This document shows, piece after piece, positions 9,354-18,501 of a DNA stretch of 64,000 nucleotides. The position numbers and the translations under genes are program-made. The notes beneath the pieces are model-generated. The model searched no databases, was not told the DNA's origin, and saw nothing but the letters and a program-made list of their open reading frames with translations. Origin of the DNA: JASGDC01 sp047608145 (GTDB taxonomy: Bacteria; Actinomycetota; Actinomycetes; Actinomycetales; Micrococcaceae); the NCBI GenBank assembly GCA_047608145.1, contig JASGDC010000033.1, positions 9,525-73,524 of the forward strand, written 5' to 3'. The first letter of the stretch is position 1. Every line of letters starts with the position of its first letter.

Positions 9354-10670
9354 CTAATTAGAAATACCTGGCGCATAGTATTCAAAGCCGTTCATAACCC
9401 AAGATTCACTTTCTAGGCAATTCTTACCATCAAAAACTCGTGGCACATTGACCAACTTAGACAAACTAGAAGTATCTAATTCTTTAAACTCACGCCATTC
9501 GGTACCTACAAATATCAAATCAGCATTTTTAACTGCTTCTTTTGTGCTGCTAACAACCTTAAAATCATAACTATCAAGTAACGGGTTATTAATTGCTTCA
9601 GGATCATAAGCTACTACTTCAGCACCAAATTCGTGACTCTTCTGAGCTATGGATAAAGCTGGCGAATCTCGCAAATCATCACTATCCGCTTTAAAAGCTA
9701 GCCCTAAAACGGCAATCTTCTTGCCCTTAAGCCCACCAAGAATTTCATTAAATTTTTCCACAATACGCTCACGAGCATGTTTATTGATAGTATCAACTTC
9801 GCGTAAAAAATTAGCTGGACCAGCTATATCTAATTCTTCAACTCTTGCTTTTAACGCACGGATATCTTTTGGTAAACAACCGCCACCAAATCCAATACCT
9901 GCATTTAAAAATCTAGAACCGATACGCTCATCTAGTCCAATTGCATATGCTAATTCACGAACATTACCTCCCGTAACTTCACAAACTTCAGCTATAGCAT
10001 TTATAAAAGAAATTTTAGTAGCAAGAAAAGAATTAGCAGAAACTTTTACCAACTCTGCTGTTGAATAGTTAGTAGTAATTTTTTGTATACCTTGTTTAAA
10101 GTAATGTTCATAAACTTGGTCTAAAACCTCTTCGCCTTGTTTTGCCTTGGTTTTCTCATCAGAGAGACCGTACACTATCCGATCTGGAGATAATGTATCT
10201 TTTACAGCAAAGCCCTCTCGAAGAAACTCTGGATTCCAAACCAACACAGTTTCCGGAGCATTATCAGCTAATATCTTAGCAATTTTTATTGCTGTACCAA
10301 CAGGCACAGTCGACTTACCAACAACTACATCTCCTGGCTTTAAAGAAGGTAATAAAGAATTAATCGCTGCTAATACAAATGTTGTGTCAGCAGCTTCACT
10401 ATCCTTAGATTGTGGGGTGCCAACACCAATAAAATGAACAGTCGCATCTGCAACATCCGAAAAATTAGTACTGAAATTTAACTTATTAGCTGCTGTGGCT
10501 TTTGCTATCATATCAGCTAATCCTGGCTCATAAAAAGGAGTCTGTTGCTTTTTTAATTGGCTTATTTTATCATTATCAACATCAATACCAATTACGTTAT
10601 GACCAATTTCAGCCATACAAGCAGCATGAACTGCCCCAAGGTATCCACAGCCAATTACTGAAATCAACAT
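9354..10670 (-). CDS. ugd: UDP-glucose 6-dehydrogenase
   Basis: A 438-residue nucleotide-sugar dehydrogenase, full length. N-terminal NAD site VIGCGYLGAVHAACMAEIGH, then GVGTPQ, VGKSTVPVGT, NPEFLREGFAVKD, the catalytic cysteine in GIGFGGGCLPKDI near residues 256-268, and the C-terminal domain with VLGLAFKADSDDLRDSPAL. It oxidises UDP-glucose twice with NAD to UDP-glucuronate in the cytoplasm. UDP-mannose or UDP-N-acetylsugar dehydrogenase is possible, but the motif spacing fits Ugd better. Its presence among GT genes suggests a uronic-acid-containing glycan or glycolipid. Convergent with the GT2 gene 3 bases away. Confidence 0.92.
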   Translation of the reverse strand: MLISVIGCGYLGAVHAACMAEIGHNVIGIDVDNDKISQLKKQQTPFYEPGLADMIAKATAANKLNFSTNFSDVADATVHFIGVGTPQSKDSEAADTTFVLAAINSLLPSLKPGDVVVGKSTVPVGTAIKIAKILADNAPETVLVWNPEFLREGFAVKDTLSPDRIVYGLSDEKTKAKQGEEVLDQVYEHYFKQGIQKITTNYSTAELVKVSANSFLATKISFINAIAEVCEVTGGNVRELAYAIGLDERIGSRFLNAGIGFGGGCLPKDIRALKARVEELDIAGPANFLREVDTINKHARERIVEKFNEILGGLKGKKIAVLGLAFKADSDDLRDSPALSIAQKSHEFGAEVVAYDPEAINNPLLDSYDFKVVSSTKEAVKNADLIFVGTEWREFKELDTSSLSKLVNVPRVFDGKNCLESESWVMNGFEYYAPGISN

Positions 10671-10935
10671 ATAAATCTCCTGAAAAACTAAAAGTACATT
10701 ATTGTTTACTATCCTACTCTATAATAACAGTGCTATTCTTATTTCCCTTATTTCTATTTTCTATAAACTTTATAACTTAGATTACCGACACTATTAAACT
10801 TCATTCCTAAAGACATATGAGCTAGTATTAATTAACAGCAAAATAACTGATGCACAAATATAATAGTTGTTACAATATTTGCATAAGTTATATAGCGTGA
10901 GGTATTAAATTTAATTTTTCTTTGATGGGATTATT

Positions 10936-12192
10936 TTGACTGATAACTATGATACAAAAAGTAATCTTTCTAAGATATTTTCTAATATATTAAGATTCGT
11001 AGGACCACAGTTAATACCGGCTATCTCAGGTTTTTTTTGCATGTCTATTTTTAGCCACCGTTTTGGAGGAGAACCACTTTTAGCGTACGGGGTAGGAATA
11101 GCGTACGGGTCTATAATATCCACAATAGCTATGTGGGGATGGGGATCTATAGGAGCAGCCTTAGTTGCCCCCGTTGAAGAAAAAAAACGATTAGAAATTT
11201 TGTGGTGCTCTAATAAAATGGTTTTTTTAATTACAGCAGTACTACTCCCTTTTTTCCTTCTCCTCCTTATCCAAAGTGCTCCCGCACAAGGCAAGTTGGT
11301 AGCAATACTTGCTTTCTTTACTCCAGTAGTTTTGTCATTCATACCTAAGTGGTGGTTTATTGCAACAAACAGACCAGCACATTTAATGAAATTTATAGTC
11401 GCTCCACAAGTAGCTGGAAACGTAGCTGCAATCGTATTAATGATAGTGGATAACTCACCAATTTATTTCCCACTATGTTTATTAATTGCAAATACTATCT
11501 CTGTCATATACTTTTTCACTTCTAGAAAAGTTTGGGCATATAAGAGCGAGCTTAAAGTATTACCTCGACTTAAAGAACAATTCCATGCCTTTTTAATTGG
11601 GGCAGGGGCTATGTTGTACACAAGAACAATGCTACCGATTGTAACGCTAGTTAGTACTTCAATTGCGGTCTCATTTAATCAAGGAATACAGTTGTACAGT
11701 TATTGGCTACTTTCAGTACAAGTTATGGGATCTTCTTTTCAAAGTTTTGTTAATCGCGATGGAAAAAAGTCTGTAGAAGGTACCCATAAGCTAACGGTAC
11801 TATGCTTACTAATTTTTGGGCTAGTCTTCGGAAGTGCCCTATGGCTGCTAGGACCATTCTTCAGTAAATTAGTATTTGGGAGTTCATTTGCTAATACTAG
11901 TATTGATTTCTTTTTATTAGGTTTAACCTTCCTAGCTATTTGCATGGTTACTGCTTTTATATCCTTGTATTTAAATCCGTTAGGTTATGCTTATGCGTCG
12001 TCAAGAGCAACTATAGTTTCTGGAATTATCGGTGTTATTTCCATCTATTTATTAACTAAATACTTTGGTTTACACGGTGCTTACGTAGCATTCTTTGGCG
12101 GAGAAGGAATTGTTGCCTTCTCGGCAATTATATACAGCATTAGATATAAAAAAGGTAAGCTTAAAATGCCAGTAATGAACATGAAACTATAA
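10936..12192 (+). CDS. MOP-superfamily polysaccharide flippase (Wzx/MurJ-like)
   Basis: A 418-residue membrane protein with about 12 hydrophobic helices and almost no soluble part. The N-terminal VGPQLIPAISGFF helix and repeated two-bundle layout fit the MOP exporter superfamily (PST/Wzx). It would move a lipid-linked oligosaccharide across the membrane. The start is a TTG with GATGGGA about 8 bases upstream. The 265 bases before it, after divergent ugd, hold no recognisable gene; they are very AT-rich and probably contain both promoters. It closes the envelope-glycan block. Confidence 0.78.
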   Translation: MTDNYDTKSNLSKIFSNILRFVGPQLIPAISGFFCMSIFSHRFGGEPLLAYGVGIAYGSIISTIAMWGWGSIGAALVAPVEEKKRLEILWCSNKMVFLITAVLLPFFLLLLIQSAPAQGKLVAILAFFTPVVLSFIPKWWFIATNRPAHLMKFIVAPQVAGNVAAIVLMIVDNSPIYFPLCLLIANTISVIYFFTSRKVWAYKSELKVLPRLKEQFHAFLIGAGAMLYTRTMLPIVTLVSTSIAVSFNQGIQLYSYWLLSVQVMGSSFQSFVNRDGKKSVEGTHKLTVLCLLIFGLVFGSALWLLGPFFSKLVFGSSFANTSIDFFLLGLTFLAICMVTAFISLYLNPLGYAYASSRATIVSGIIGVISIYLLTKYFGLHGAYVAFFGGEGIVAFSAIIYSIRYKKGKLKMPVMNMKL

Positions 12193-12261
12193 TTCTTCTT
12201 TAAAATAGTATGAACTCATATTTTATTGGCATAAGAAGCAACCAGTCTGCTACAATAATTA

Positions 12262-12352
12262 ATGACTCTTTGCATGGTGTCATCTTGTAAACTCCCCCAG
12301 GATCGGAAGGTAGCAAGGGTACGCAAGCTCTGTCAGGTATGCAAAGGGTCAT
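12262..12352 (+). ncRNA. ffs: Signal recognition particle RNA, small bacterial type
   Basis: ATGACTCTTTGCAT (12262-12275) pairs with ATGCAAAGGGTCAT (12339-12352), one G-U pair. Inside lies the SRP helix-8 core: GTGTCATCTTGTAA, CCCCCAG, GGAAGGTAGCAAGGGTA and CTCTGTCAGGT, matching the 4.5S RNA consensus including the GGAA tetraloop and the asymmetric AGCA loop. The placement just before dnaX is the usual one in Corynebacterium and relatives. A short T run follows. Confidence 0.95.
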
Positions 12353-12418
12353 TTTAATATCTATGGAATTTTTTACTTCTCATTTATTTTGTCGACTATA
12401 AACGGTAAAGTTATATAT

Positions 12419-14674
12419 GTGAGTACAGCATTATATAGACGTTATCGTCCAGAAAACTTTTCCGAAGTAATTGGTCAGGAACAAGTTACAAAGCCACTTC
12501 AAGTTGCTTTAGCTAATAATAAAACTAACCATGCCTATCTTTTCTCTGGTCCTCGTGGTTGTGGTAAGACTACTTCAGCACGCATCTTAGCTAGATGCCT
12601 TAACTGCGCCGGAGGTTCTACTGATATTCCTTGTGGTAAATGTCCAAGCTGTATTGATTTGTCTCGTGATGGTAATGGCAGTCTAGATGTCATCGAAATT
12701 GATGCGGCCAGTCATGGTGGTGTCGATGACGCTAGAGAGTTAAGAGAACGTGCAACTTATGCTCCAGCACGTGATAAATACAAAATTTTTATTATTGACG
12801 AGGCGCATATGGTCACTTCTGCCGGATTTAATGCCTTGCTCAAGATTGTGGAAGAACCACCTGCTCACATTAAATTTATCTTTGCTACTACTGAGCCAGA
12901 TAAAGTAATTGAAACAATTCGCTCTCGCACTCATCATTACCCTTTTAGATTAGTTCCACCAAAAACTATGCAAAAATATATGGAACAAATTTGTACGGGT
13001 GAAAAAGTACAGCTAGAAAGCGGTGTGATTCCACTAGTTATTCGTGCTGGCGGTGGCTCTGTACGTGATTCTTTATCAATTCTAGACCAACTAATTAATG
13101 GTTCTGAAAACCAGAACGTCTCATATGAATTAGCAGTTGATTTATTAGGTTATACTCATGCCTCATTACTTAATGATGTTATTGATGGAATTAGTGCACA
13201 AGATGCTGGAAGTTCATTTAGAACGATTGATCGTATTATTCAAACTGGTAATGATCCACGCAGCTTCGTTGAAGACCTATTAGAAAGACTCCGTGACTTA
13301 ATCGTAATTAAGTATGCGCCAGAAAGTAGTTCAAGTATTCTTCCTACTGTTCCAAGCGATCAGTTAGTGAAACTGGAAACTCAAGCTACACGTTTTGGTA
13401 AAGCACAGCTTTCATACTGCGCTGATGAAACTTCGGAAGCACTAAATGAAATGGGTGGAGCTACCTCGCCGAGACTACATCTTGAGTTACTTTGTGCAAA
13501 GTTGCTACTACCTGCAGCTTCTTCTGGAGTTTCAGCTTTCGAAAATCGCATTGAGCGTATTGAAGACAGGGTTATAAAAGGACAAAACACAGCTCCTAGT
13601 ACTCAAGCTGAGCCAAAAGTCTTACATCCTGATACTTCAACTCCTGAACCTGAGATACTTGAGCATCTGAAAACTGCTTCAGCAAAATTAGCCGCTGAAG
13701 AACCAACTCCAGAAACTGGATCAGAAGTTTCTGAGCAGCCACAGTTTGAAGAAAATAATGAACTAAAACCAACTGATATTGCTAATCCAGCATCATTCCA
13801 AGACTATGGTTGGGGCAATCCATTACCTGATGCTGAAACTGAAATACAGTCTGAACCAATCATTACATCTGAGACAGCGTTGCCTAAAGTGCAGTCAGAT
13901 CTACGCAGAGTTCCAGTAAGTCAAACTGCTCCAGTTACTGATACTACTAATGAGATTCGTTCAAATACTACCGTTGATGAAACTACCGTAGAAGAAATTC
14001 GCAGACGTTGGAATGAAGTAATGCAAGCTTTGATGCGAATTAAACGCTCCAGCTGGGTATTAATTAATCAAAACTCAAGAGTAGAAAAAGCTACAGCAGA
14101 TACTATAGAGCTATCTTTCTTAACTCCTGGTTTAGCTAAATCTTTCAATTCAAGGAATCATAAAGATCACCTAAATCAAGCACTGGAAAAAATACTGGGA
14201 ACGACTTTCATCATTAATACTGTCGATAAAGATGGTAGTTCAAATACTACAAAGCGTTTACCAGCTCCAGTAGCTCCTGAACTAAAAAAGACACCAGCAG
14301 CACCAATATTCACCTCACAAGACACCAATGATGAATCGCTGGCAGGAAATACCACTGTACCCCCTACTTCAAATACTGCACCTACAGCTACGATGCCTAT
14401 TCCACCCGTATCTGATACTTTTGCAGAAGCTACGCCAAAAGCAACAGTATATCCAGTAGCATCTGATGATTTAGAAACTGAACGACCAGATCCGTTGAAA
14501 ACTCCCTGGAAACCAACTACAGATTGGGAAAAACCCATAGTTAACACTCCAGAAAAACCAAAAACTAAACCTAAATCAGCACCAAGAATAAAACAATCGC
14601 TAACTGGTGCTGACTTACTAGTGGATAAATTTCACGCTACTTTTATTGAGGAAATACCACATGAAGGACAATAA
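12419..14674 (+). CDS. dnaX: DNA polymerase III gamma/tau subunit
   Basis: Clamp-loader ATPase of the replisome. From the GTG at 12419 the protein starts [13 protein letters not shown], the standard DnaX N-terminus, giving about 751 residues; a TTG ten codons upstream is in frame but adds non-conserved sequence. Walker A is [14 protein letters not shown], the zinc cysteines are in CLNC and CGKCPSC, Walker B is FIIDEAHM, and sensor 1 is ATTEPDK. Residues after about 380 are a long Thr/Pro/Glu-rich linker typical of actinobacterial tau. The gene overlaps recR by one base (TAATG), so the two are translationally coupled. No slippery frameshift signal for a short gamma form was recognised. Confidence 0.96.
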   Translation: MSTALYRRYRPENFSEVIGQEQVTKPLQVALANNKTNHAYLFSGPRGCGKTTSARILARCLNCAGGSTDIPCGKCPSCIDLSRDGNGSLDVIEIDAASHGGVDDARELRERATYAPARDKYKIFIIDEAHMVTSAGFNALLKIVEEPPAHIKFIFATTEPDKVIETIRSRTHHYPFRLVPPKTMQKYMEQICTGEKVQLESGVIPLVIRAGGGSVRDSLSILDQLINGSENQNVSYELAVDLLGYTHASLLNDVIDGISAQDAGSSFRTIDRIIQTGNDPRSFVEDLLERLRDLIVIKYAPESSSSILPTVPSDQLVKLETQATRFGKAQLSYCADETSEALNEMGGATSPRLHLELLCAKLLLPAASSGVSAFENRIERIEDRVIKGQNTAPSTQAEPKVLHPDTSTPEPEILEHLKTASAKLAAEEPTPETGSEVSEQPQFEENNELKPTDIANPASFQDYGWGNPLPDAETEIQSEPIITSETALPKVQSDLRRVPVSQTAPVTDTTNEIRSNTTVDETTVEEIRRRWNEVMQALMRIKRSSWVLINQNSRVEKATADTIELSFLTPGLAKSFNSRNHKDHLNQALEKILGTTFIINTVDKDGSSNTTKRLPAPVAPELKKTPAAPIFTSQDTNDESLAGNTTVPPTSNTAPTATMPIPPVSDTFAEATPKATVYPVASDDLETERPDPLKTPWKPTTDWEKPIVNTPEKPKTKPKSAPRIKQSLTGADLLVDKFHATFIEEIPHEGQ

Positions 14675-15276
14675 TGGCAGCAATTTATGACGGCATCATT
14701 CAAGACTTAATCGATGAATTAAACCAGCTTCCAGGAGTTGGCTCAAAGTCTGCACAACGTATTGCCTTCCACCTGCTACAAACTTCTAAAGAAGATGTAT
14801 CACGATTAGCAAATGCCATGACAGTATTAAAAGAAAAAGCACAATTCTGTAAAGTGTGTGGAAATGTTGGCGAAGAAGAGCTCTGTTCTATCTGTAGAGA
14901 TCCAAGACGCGATGATACTACAATCTGTGTCGTCGAAGAACCTAAAGATGTAGTTGCTATCGAAAAAACCCGAGAATTCCGTGGTAAATATCACGTACTA
15001 GGTGGTGCTATTAGCCCGATTCAAGGCATTGGCCCAGATCAACTACGCATTAAAGAACTAATGACAAGGCTAGCTGACGATCGAATTCGTGAAGTAATTA
15101 TTGCAACTAATCCGAATCTTGAAGGTGAAGCTACTGCCACTTACGTAAGTAGAATGCTAACTACTATGGGAATCAATGTTACACGTTTGGCTTCTGGCTT
15201 ACCCGTAGGTGGTGATTTAGAGTATGCAGATGAGATTACTTTGGGACGTGCTTTTGAAGGTAGGCAAAAACTCTAA
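14674..15276 (+). CDS. recR: Recombination mediator protein RecR
   Basis: A 200-residue protein, the standard RecR length. It has the N-terminal helix-hairpin-helix [17 protein letters not shown], a C4 zinc finger [16 protein letters not shown] near residues 58-73, the Toprim start CVVEEPKDV, and the conserved [13 protein letters not shown]. RecR works with RecO/RecF to load RecA at gapped DNA. Its ATG overlaps the dnaX stop by one base, matching the conserved dnaX-recR operon. Confidence 0.97.
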   Translation: MAAIYDGIIQDLIDELNQLPGVGSKSAQRIAFHLLQTSKEDVSRLANAMTVLKEKAQFCKVCGNVGEEELCSICRDPRRDDTTICVVEEPKDVVAIEKTREFRGKYHVLGGAISPIQGIGPDQLRIKELMTRLADDRIREVIIATNPNLEGEATATYVSRMLTTMGINVTRLASGLPVGGDLEYADEITLGRAFEGRQKL

Positions 15277-15316
15277 AGTTTATAACTAAATATCCATACT
15301 TAATAAAGGAACTATT

Positions 15317-16215
15317 ATGCAAAAATAACCCCTAACCTCTGGTTTAGTGGTAATGCAAAGGAAGCTGCAGATTACTACACTAGTATTTTCCCTAGCAGTG
15401 AAATTACTAAGACAGTAAACTACCCTATCAGTAAAGAAGAAGGTTTAACAGACTTCCAGCTAGATCTAACTGGAAAAACACTTACTATTGATTTCCTCTT
15501 AGGAGACATGGATTTTGTAGCAATTAATGCTGGCCCTGAATTTAAATTTAATAGTGCAAACTCTTTTGAAGTACACTTCAATTCCACCGCCAATAAAGAC
15601 GTTAAAGAAAAAGTAACTAAACTATGGGAAAGCTTAACTGATGGTGGAAAAATAATAGTACCCCTTGGTGATAACTATGGTTTCGTTGAACTTTATGGAC
15701 AAGTAATTGACCGCTATGGACTACTTTGGCTTCTTGCAACAACTGCAGTTCCTGAAGACCAAGATTATCACTTCATTGTGCCAACACTTGGTTTTTCTGG
15801 TCCAGTCGTTAATAAAGCAAACGAAGCTGTAGATTATTACACTTCTGTATTCAAAGATTCAAAAGCTGACCCAAAAATGCCATACGCTGAACATCAAGAT
15901 CCTTTGGCAACAGAATCACTTATGTATTCAACATTCACTATTGCAGGACAAACATTTACTGCTTATAATTCTGACGAAAATGATACCTTCAACGAAGCAG
16001 TTTCATATATGATACTTTGCAAGGATCAAGAAGAAATTGATTACTTCTGGAATAAACTATCTGCAGTACCAGAAAGTGAACAATGTGGCTGGTGTAAAGA
16101 TAAGTATGGTGTTAGCTGGCAGATCGTCCCAGAAAATATGGATGAACTAATGACAAAACCTGATGCATATAAAACTATGATGAAGCAACATAAGATTGTA
16201 ATTGCAGAGTATTAA
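15317..16215 (+). pseudogene. PhnB-like VOC family protein, frameshifted at the fourth codon
   Basis: The likely start ATG at 15317 has AAAGGA 7 bases upstream, but reads only three codons before TAA. Adding one A to the A5 run at 15321-15325 gives M-Q-K-I-T-P-N-L-W-F-S-G-N-A, the exact opening of PhnB-type proteins, and joins it to the long open frame that continues uninterrupted to 16215. That frame has two tandem VOC/3-demethylubiquinone-methyltransferase-like halves, the second starting VPTLGFSGPVVNKANEAVDYY and ending WCKDKYGVSWQIVPENMDEL. The annotated internal ATG at 15508 would drop the first 64 residues. The gene is either a fresh pseudogene or the run is miscalled. Molecular role unknown in this family. 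Confidence 0.8.
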
Positions 16216-16260
16216 ATTAAACACAAATTAGTTAAAATTAAAAAAGAAGCGTAAACTGAT

Positions 16261-16305
16261 TTAGCATTGTATCCACTTGAAAAGAATAAGTGAGTGCAAT
16301 GCTAA
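16261..16305. promoter_or_regulatory. Large inverted repeat in the lysC leader
   Basis: TTAGCATTG (16261-16269) and CACTT (16274-16278) pair with AAGTG (16288-16292) and CAATGCTAA (16297-16305), interrupted by symmetric four-base bulges (TATC and AGTG). It ends 23 bases before the lysC ATG. It is followed by TTCCTTATT rather than a clean T run, so it is a poor intrinsic terminator for the upstream gene and could be a leader hairpin or an operator. It does not match a known lysine riboswitch. Confidence 0.5.
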
Positions 16306-16328
16306 TTCCTTATTAAAATGGTGAAAAC

Positions 16329-17615
16329 ATGGCGTTAATTGTACAAAAGTTTGGTGGTTCTTCAGTAGCAGATGCTGAAGGTATCAAACGTGTTGCTAAC
16401 CGCATCATTAAAACTAAAAAAGCTGGAAATGAAGTCATCGCCGTAGTATCCGCTATGGGCGATACCACTGACGAACTCTTAGACTTAGTTAATGAAGTTA
16501 CCACTTCACACCCCTCACGTGAACTAGATATGCTATTGACAGCCGGAGAGCGAATCTCAATGGCGCTACTTGCTATGGCTATTAATGACAAAGGTCAAAA
16601 AGCTCAATCTTTTACAGGTAGTCAAGCTGGAATGATTACTGACGGTTCACATGGTGAGGCAAAAATCATTGATGTAGATCCATACCGTCTAAGAAAATCT
16701 TTGAAACAAGACAATATCCCAATTGTTGCGGGGTTCCAAGGAGTCAGTCGCCGCACTAAAGATATTACAACTCTGGGTCGTGGTGGCTCTGACACTACTG
16801 CGGTAGCAATTTCAGCAGCTATGGAAGCTGATGTTTGTGAAATTTACACAGATGTAGATGGCGTATTTACTGCTGATCCAAGAATTGTGCCATCAGCACA
16901 TAAAATTAACGAAATTACAAGTGAAGAAATGCTGGAACTAGCTGCCTCTGGCGCAAAGGTACTACATCTACGTTCAGTAGAGTATGCTCGTCGTTTTGGA
17001 GTTAAGTTACATGTTCGTTCATCATTTAGTAAGCATGAAGGCACTTGGGTTATCCCCAATGGCCCTAAGTTAGACATCCATGAAGAAGGAGTTCCTTTGG
17101 AACAGCCAATTATTTCAGGTGTTGCTCACGACACCTCAGAATCAAAAATTACAGTAATCGGGCTACCTAATGGCCCTGGAAAAGCGGCGCAAATTTTCCA
17201 TGTGATTAGTGAGGCTAAAGGTAATATTGACATGATTGTGCATGACTCAATCGCTACTAATGCTCCTACCACTGATTTATCTTTCACACTACCAACTAGC
17301 GATCGTGAAGCAATGGTTAAAGCTCTTGAAGCAAAACAAGATGAAATTGGCTTTGAAGACATAAACTACAATGATGAAATCGGGAAACTGTCACTTGTTG
17401 GAGCTGGCATGCGCTCTCATCCAGGTGTATCTGCTGACTTTTTTCAGACACTAAGTGATAACGATATAAATATTGATATGATTTCAACTTCTGAAATCCG
17501 TATCTCTATTACAATTGCTGAAAAAGATTTAAAGAAGGCTGTTTCAGTTATTCACACTGCTTTTGGTCTTGATGATGATAAAGAAGCTGTAGTTTATGGT
17601 GGCACTGGACGTTAA
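16329..17615 (+). CDS. lysC: Aspartate kinase
   Basis: A 428-residue aspartokinase. Catalytic domain: VQKFGGSSVADAEGI at the N-terminus, MLLTAGERISMALLAMAI, and LGRGGSDTTAVAISAAM with EIYTDVDGVFTADPR. Two C-terminal ACT domains start near residue 265 (ITVIGLPNGPGKAA) and 350 (LSLVGAGMRSHPGVSADF) and end KEAVVYGGTGR, close to the corynebacterial enzyme. It phosphorylates L-aspartate for lysine, threonine, methionine and diaminopimelate synthesis, and is usually feedback-inhibited by lysine plus threonine through the ACT domains. In corynebacteria an internal start makes a beta subunit; I see no convincing internal ATG with a ribosome site here. asd is not next to it, which is unlike Corynebacterium glutamicum. 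Confidence 0.97.
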   Translation: MALIVQKFGGSSVADAEGIKRVANRIIKTKKAGNEVIAVVSAMGDTTDELLDLVNEVTTSHPSRELDMLLTAGERISMALLAMAINDKGQKAQSFTGSQAGMITDGSHGEAKIIDVDPYRLRKSLKQDNIPIVAGFQGVSRRTKDITTLGRGGSDTTAVAISAAMEADVCEIYTDVDGVFTADPRIVPSAHKINEITSEEMLELAASGAKVLHLRSVEYARRFGVKLHVRSSFSKHEGTWVIPNGPKLDIHEEGVPLEQPIISGVAHDTSESKITVIGLPNGPGKAAQIFHVISEAKGNIDMIVHDSIATNAPTTDLSFTLPTSDREAMVKALEAKQDEIGFEDINYNDEIGKLSLVGAGMRSHPGVSADFFQTLSDNDINIDMISTSEIRISITIAEKDLKKAVSVIHTAFGLDDDKEAVVYGGTGR

Positions 17616-18489
17616 AGATACTCTAGAAAGAGCTAACTGGCAGGAACTAGAAGCGACTCATAAAGAACGAGCCGATAAGCTCACTGCAAATTACCGAACG
17701 CGCCGCATGAAAGGCGAAAAGCATCCAGTAGAAGATTTCTTATACACTTACTATTCGTTTAAGCCTTCGCAACTACGCCGCTGGCATGCAGGTGGACCAA
17801 TAGAACTTATTGGCGCTCAAGATACTGAACGCAAGAATTGGCGTTGGTATCATACTACTGAAAACGGCTTACTCTTTGACGTTGAAAAGTTTATGAAAGA
17901 CCGTGGTAATTCTGTGCTCTTTATTCACGAGTTTCTTAAGCGTTCTAAAGATAGAAAAGCACGCTTTGATTGCTTTGGACTCCACGAATGGGCTATGGTA
18001 TATAAGCTAAAAGAAGATGCTACTCGCCACCAAGTTCCCTTACGTTTAGGCAGTAAAGGCACAGATAAAGTAGTTGATACTCATCAACTTAAATGCTCCC
18101 ATTTTGATGCATTTCGTTTTTATACCAAAGAGGCTAAACCACTAAACACCATCCGGCCAACTCGTGCTACTCAAATTGAACTGGAACAACCAGGGTGTCT
18201 GCATGCAGGCATGGACTTATATAAATGGGCCTATAAACTTGGTCCAGTTATTTCTGGAGATTTATTACTTGACTGTTTTGAACTTGCCCTTGATATTCGT
18301 GTGTTAGATATGCAAGCTGCTCCATATGACTTAACTGACTGGGGTTATAAACCAGTAAAAATTGAAACACCTTATGGTAAAGCTGAATATGTTAAACGTC
18401 AAAAAGAATTTACTGAACGTGGAAATGCACTTCGTAAAGAGATCTTAAAATACCTTGAAAATTTGATGAATGTCATAAATAATATTTGA
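17596..18489 (+). CDS. Conserved actinobacterial protein, often labelled 3-methyladenine DNA glycosylase
   Basis: A 297-residue soluble protein with TANYRTRRMKGEKHPVEDFLYTYYSFKPSQLRRWHAG, split here as conserved blocks TRRMKGEKHPVEDFLYTYY and PSQLRRWHAG. Later blocks are HEWAMVYKL, LRLGSKGTDKVVD, CSHFDAFRF, and ELEQPGCLHAGMDLYKWAYK. Databases commonly name this actinobacterial family 3-methyladenine DNA glycosylase, but I see no helix-hairpin-helix glycosylase signature, so the name may be unsupported. The ATG at 17596 overlaps the 3' end of lysC by 20 bases. Conserved His, Asp and Cys residues suggest an enzyme. Confidence 0.65.
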   Translation: MVALDVKDTLERANWQELEATHKERADKLTANYRTRRMKGEKHPVEDFLYTYYSFKPSQLRRWHAGGPIELIGAQDTERKNWRWYHTTENGLLFDVEKFMKDRGNSVLFIHEFLKRSKDRKARFDCFGLHEWAMVYKLKEDATRHQVPLRLGSKGTDKVVDTHQLKCSHFDAFRFYTKEAKPLNTIRPTRATQIELEQPGCLHAGMDLYKWAYKLGPVISGDLLLDCFELALDIRVLDMQAAPYDLTDWGYKPVKIETPYGKAEYVKRQKEFTERGNALRKEILKYLENLMNVINNI

Positions 18490-18501
18490 TAAAATTTACT
18501 A

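Noticed and set aside
12389..12418. Ten-codon N-terminal extension of DnaX from a TTG
   Set aside because: The added residues are not seen in DnaX proteins; the GTG at 12419 gives the exact family start.
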